From positions 1 to 5,447 of the forward strand of contig RFJN01000049.1 in assembly GCA_003694875.1 (NCBI GenBank): a stretch of 5,447 nucleotides of DNA, given 5' to 3'. How positions within the stretch are numbered: the first letter of the stretch is position 1; each line of letters opens with the position of its first letter. Under the pieces are notes generated by a model, which ran no database searches, had not been told where the DNA came from, and saw nothing but the letters and a program-made list of their open reading frames with translations. The stretch comes from Planctomycetota bacterium. GTDB taxonomy: Bacteria > Planctomycetota > J058 > J103. Of the stretch, positions 1-5,447 are shown piece by piece. The translations under genes and the position numbers were made by a program.

Positions 1-753
1 CACGCCGAGTGCGTAGATGTCGGCCCGGTGGTCGGCGTTGCGGGTGCTGTCGCGCTGCTCGGGCGCCATGTAGTCGAGCGAGCCCATGATCACGTTCGAG
101 CGCGTGATGCGGTGCGAGGCCGAGGTATCGAGCAGCCGCGCGAGCCCGAAGTCGGCGATCTTCGGCACCCCCTCGCGGGTGATCAGGATATTCTCGGGCT
201 TGATGTCACGGTGGACCACGCCGCGGCGGTGGGCATACTCGAGCGCGTCGCAAAGCGGCGGCACGATTTGTAGCGCCTCGCGGGGCGAGAGCTTGTGCTC
301 GCTGATCAGCTCGCGCAGCGACACCCCGTCGACGTACTCCATGACGAGATAGAGCCGGCCGCGATCGATCCCCCGGTCGATCACCGCCACGATGTTGGGG
401 TGGCTGAGGGTGGCGAGCGCGCGCGCCTCGGCCTCGAAGCGCTCGACGAAGTGCGGGTCGGCGGCGAGCTCGGCGTTGAGCACCTTGATCGCCACCCGGC
501 GGCGCAGCGAGAGCTGCGTCGCCTCGAGCACCGCGCCCATGCCGCCCTTGCCGATCAGCCGCTCGAGCACGTAGCCCCCAAGTCGGTCGCCCACGTGCAG
601 TCCCGGCACGAGCTCCGGCTGCCGGCCCGGCGGCAGCGTCTCGCCGTGGCGCGGATCGAAGCTGCGGCCGCATCTCGCGCACTCTACGACCGAGCCGGCC
701 GCGGTGTTCGCGAGCTTCACCCCCGAGCCGCAGTGCGGACAGCGGATGTCCAT
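1..753 (-). CDS. Hanks-type serine/threonine protein kinase with N-terminal zinc ribbon (3' end off window)
   Basis: The minus-strand frame from the ATG at 753 stays open to the window edge, giving 251 residues. Residues 5-28 form a zinc ribbon, CPHC then CARC with 16 residues between the pairs, resembling MJ0042-type ribbons. After a short linker, the kinase domain starts near residue 60. It shows a glycine-rich loop (G68-K-G-G-M-G73), ATP-binding Lys90 in VAIK, helix-C Glu109, the catalytic loop HRDIKPEN (181-188, Asp183 catalytic, an RD kinase), DFG (201-203), APE (230-232) and the start of the subdomain IX DIYALG. All invariant residues expected this far are present, so it should be active and phosphorylate Ser/Thr on cytosolic proteins. 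The rest of the C-lobe and any membrane or sensor region lie beyond the left edge. A GGGGAGGGG ribosome site 8 nt upstream supports the start. It is divergent from gltB. The kinase call is secure; the substrate is unknown. Confidence 0.96.
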   Translation of the reverse strand, partial: MDIRCPHCGSGVKLANTAAGSVVECARCGRSFDPRHGETLPPGRQPELVPGLHVGDRLGGYVLERLIGKGGMGAVLEATQLSLRRRVAIKVLNAELAADPHFVERFEAEARALATLSHPNIVAVIDRGIDRGRLYLVMEYVDGVSLRELISEHKLSPREALQIVPPLCDALEYAHRRGVVHRDIKPENILITREGVPKIADFGLARLLDTSASHRITRSNVIMGSLDYMAPEQRDSTRNADHRADIYALGV

Positions 754-761
754 CGTGCGTT

Positions 762-770
762 CCCCTCCCC
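762..770 (-). promoter_or_regulatory. Ribosome binding site of the kinase gene
   Basis: On the minus strand this reads GGGGAGGGG, a good Shine-Dalgarno match, with 8 nt between it and the ATG at 753. The spacing supports 753 as the kinase start, which also places the CPHC zinc ribbon immediately at the N terminus. Confidence 0.7.
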
Positions 771-788
771 GGATTCGTTCCACCCCGC

Positions 789-816
789 ACCATAGCAGAC
801 CGCGTGCCGGTGTCCC
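789..816 (-). promoter_or_regulatory. Candidate sigma-70-type promoter for the kinase gene
   Basis: On the minus strand, GGGACA (816-811, matching the last four bases of TTGACA) is followed after 16 nt by TATGGT (794-789, four of six bases of TATAAT). A TGC just upstream of the latter could act as an extended -10. Transcription would start near 782, leaving a short leader of about 30 nt that contains the ribosome site. Matches are modest, and such patterns arise by chance in GC-rich DNA, so this is tentative. Confidence 0.3.
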
Positions 817-821
817 GGCGC
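804..821. repeat. Short inverted repeat over the kinase promoter candidate
   Basis: GCCGG (806-810) and CCGGC (815-819) pair around a TGTC loop. The stem extends by a T-G wobble and a G-C pair to 804/821. It overlaps the proposed -35 element of the kinase promoter, so it could be an operator. No T-run follows on either strand, so it is not an intrinsic terminator. A stem this short is common in such GC-rich sequence. Confidence 0.25.
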
Positions 822-841
822 ACCGACAGCAAGGTAATTGC

Positions 842-860
842 GGTGAGCATTCGTCTCACC
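842..860. promoter_or_regulatory. Dyad-symmetric element 1 (possible operator)
   Basis: GGTGAG (842-847) and CTCACC (855-860) form a perfect 6-bp inverted repeat with a 7-nt spacer, CATTCGT. It directly abuts the next dyad at 861 and lies in the divergent control region. Its half-site differs from those of the two dyads to its right, so it may bind a different protein. The regulator is unknown. Confidence 0.4.
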
Positions 861-877
861 CTGCACGTTTCGTTCAG
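861..877. promoter_or_regulatory. Dyad-symmetric element 2, imperfect copy of element 3 (possible operator)
   Basis: CTGCACG-TTT-CGTTCAG is a 17-bp near-palindrome with one mismatched pair (C864 against T874). It matches the element at 885-901 in 15 of 17 positions, and their centres are 24 bp apart (869 and 893). Two related palindromes in the space upstream of gltB are the pattern expected of a tandem operator for a dimeric regulator. No protein can be assigned. Confidence 0.5.
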
Positions 878-884
878 TCTGCGG

Positions 885-901
885 CTGCACGTTCCGTGCA
901 G
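885..901. promoter_or_regulatory. Dyad-symmetric element 3, perfect 7-bp inverted repeat (possible operator)
   Basis: CTGCACG (885-891) and CGTGCAG (895-901) are exact reverse complements around TTC, a 17-bp palindrome ending 51 nt before the gltB ATG. The TGCAC/GTGCA half-sites look like those of NtrC boxes, but the gap here is 5 nt rather than the usual 7, and no sigma-54 promoter (GG-N10-GC type) was recognised nearby. An NtrC assignment is therefore not supported. As RNA it would also form a 7-bp hairpin with a 3-nt loop. Confidence 0.55.
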
Positions 902-942
902 GCGCGCGGCTCGGCTACCATGGGGCGGCGCAGCGCGGAGAG

Positions 943-947
943 AGGAG
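943..947 (+). promoter_or_regulatory. Ribosome binding site of gltB
   Basis: AGGAG, within a purine-rich GAGAGAGGAG stretch, sits 5 nt before the ATG at 953. It favours that start over an in-frame ATG at 920, which has only GC-rich sequence without a Shine-Dalgarno match upstream. Confidence 0.7.
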
Positions 948-952
948 CGAGC

Positions 953-5447
<4,495 letters not shown>

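Noticed and set aside
28..795. Plus-strand frames antisense to the kinase gene.
   Set aside because: They are shadows of the kinase codons. The minus strand has a full set of kinase motifs in order, while these translations show no domain.
885..901. NtrC binding box upstream of gltB.
   Set aside because: The TGCAC and GTGCA half-sites are separated by 5 nt rather than 7, and no sigma-54 -24/-12 promoter was found between here and the gltB start.
916..921. TACCAT as a -10 box for gltB.
   Set aside because: Four of six bases match TATAAT, but no acceptable -35 hexamer lies 16-18 nt upstream, so no promoter could be supported.

Overview
This is a very GC-rich window (about 70% G+C or more by eye, with strong G/C preference at third codon positions). 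It holds two divergently transcribed genes around a 199-bp shared control region. Both genes run off the window.

Layout: positions 1-753 (minus strand) encode the first 251 residues of a Hanks-type serine/threonine protein kinase, headed by a four-cysteine zinc ribbon. Positions 754-952 are intergenic. They carry a ribosome binding site for each gene, a weak candidate promoter for the kinase, and a tight cluster of three dyad-symmetric elements at 842-901. Positions 953-5447 (plus strand) encode 1498 residues of the large (alpha) subunit of glutamate synthase, GltB. Judged against homologues, only a short C-terminal tail is missing.

Function: GltB takes the amide nitrogen of glutamine and adds it to 2-oxoglutarate to make glutamate, the second half of the GS/GOGAT ammonium assimilation cycle. 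All expected parts are visible: the N-terminal nucleophile cysteine, the central domain, the FMN barrel, the 3Fe-4S cysteines and the GXGXG beta-helix. The ferredoxin-binding loop of plant and cyanobacterial enzymes is absent, so this should be the NAD(P)H-type subunit that works with GltD. A gltD gene is not in the window and would be looked for just to the right. The kinase's substrate cannot be read from sequence. Its position next to gltB, plus an N-terminal CPxCG/CxxCG module, recalls the glutamate-metabolism kinase PknG of actinobacteria, but it is not an obvious orthologue.

Organism: the base composition, the zinc-ribbon Hanks kinase and the proteobacterial-style GltB suggest a high-GC bacterium such as a myxobacterium or another deltaproteobacterial-type lineage. 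This is a weak inference. There are no mobile elements, RNA genes or CRISPR arrays. The window is mostly core metabolism; the points worth a second look are the dyad cluster, an altered FMN-site loop in GltB, and the kinase-gltB pairing.
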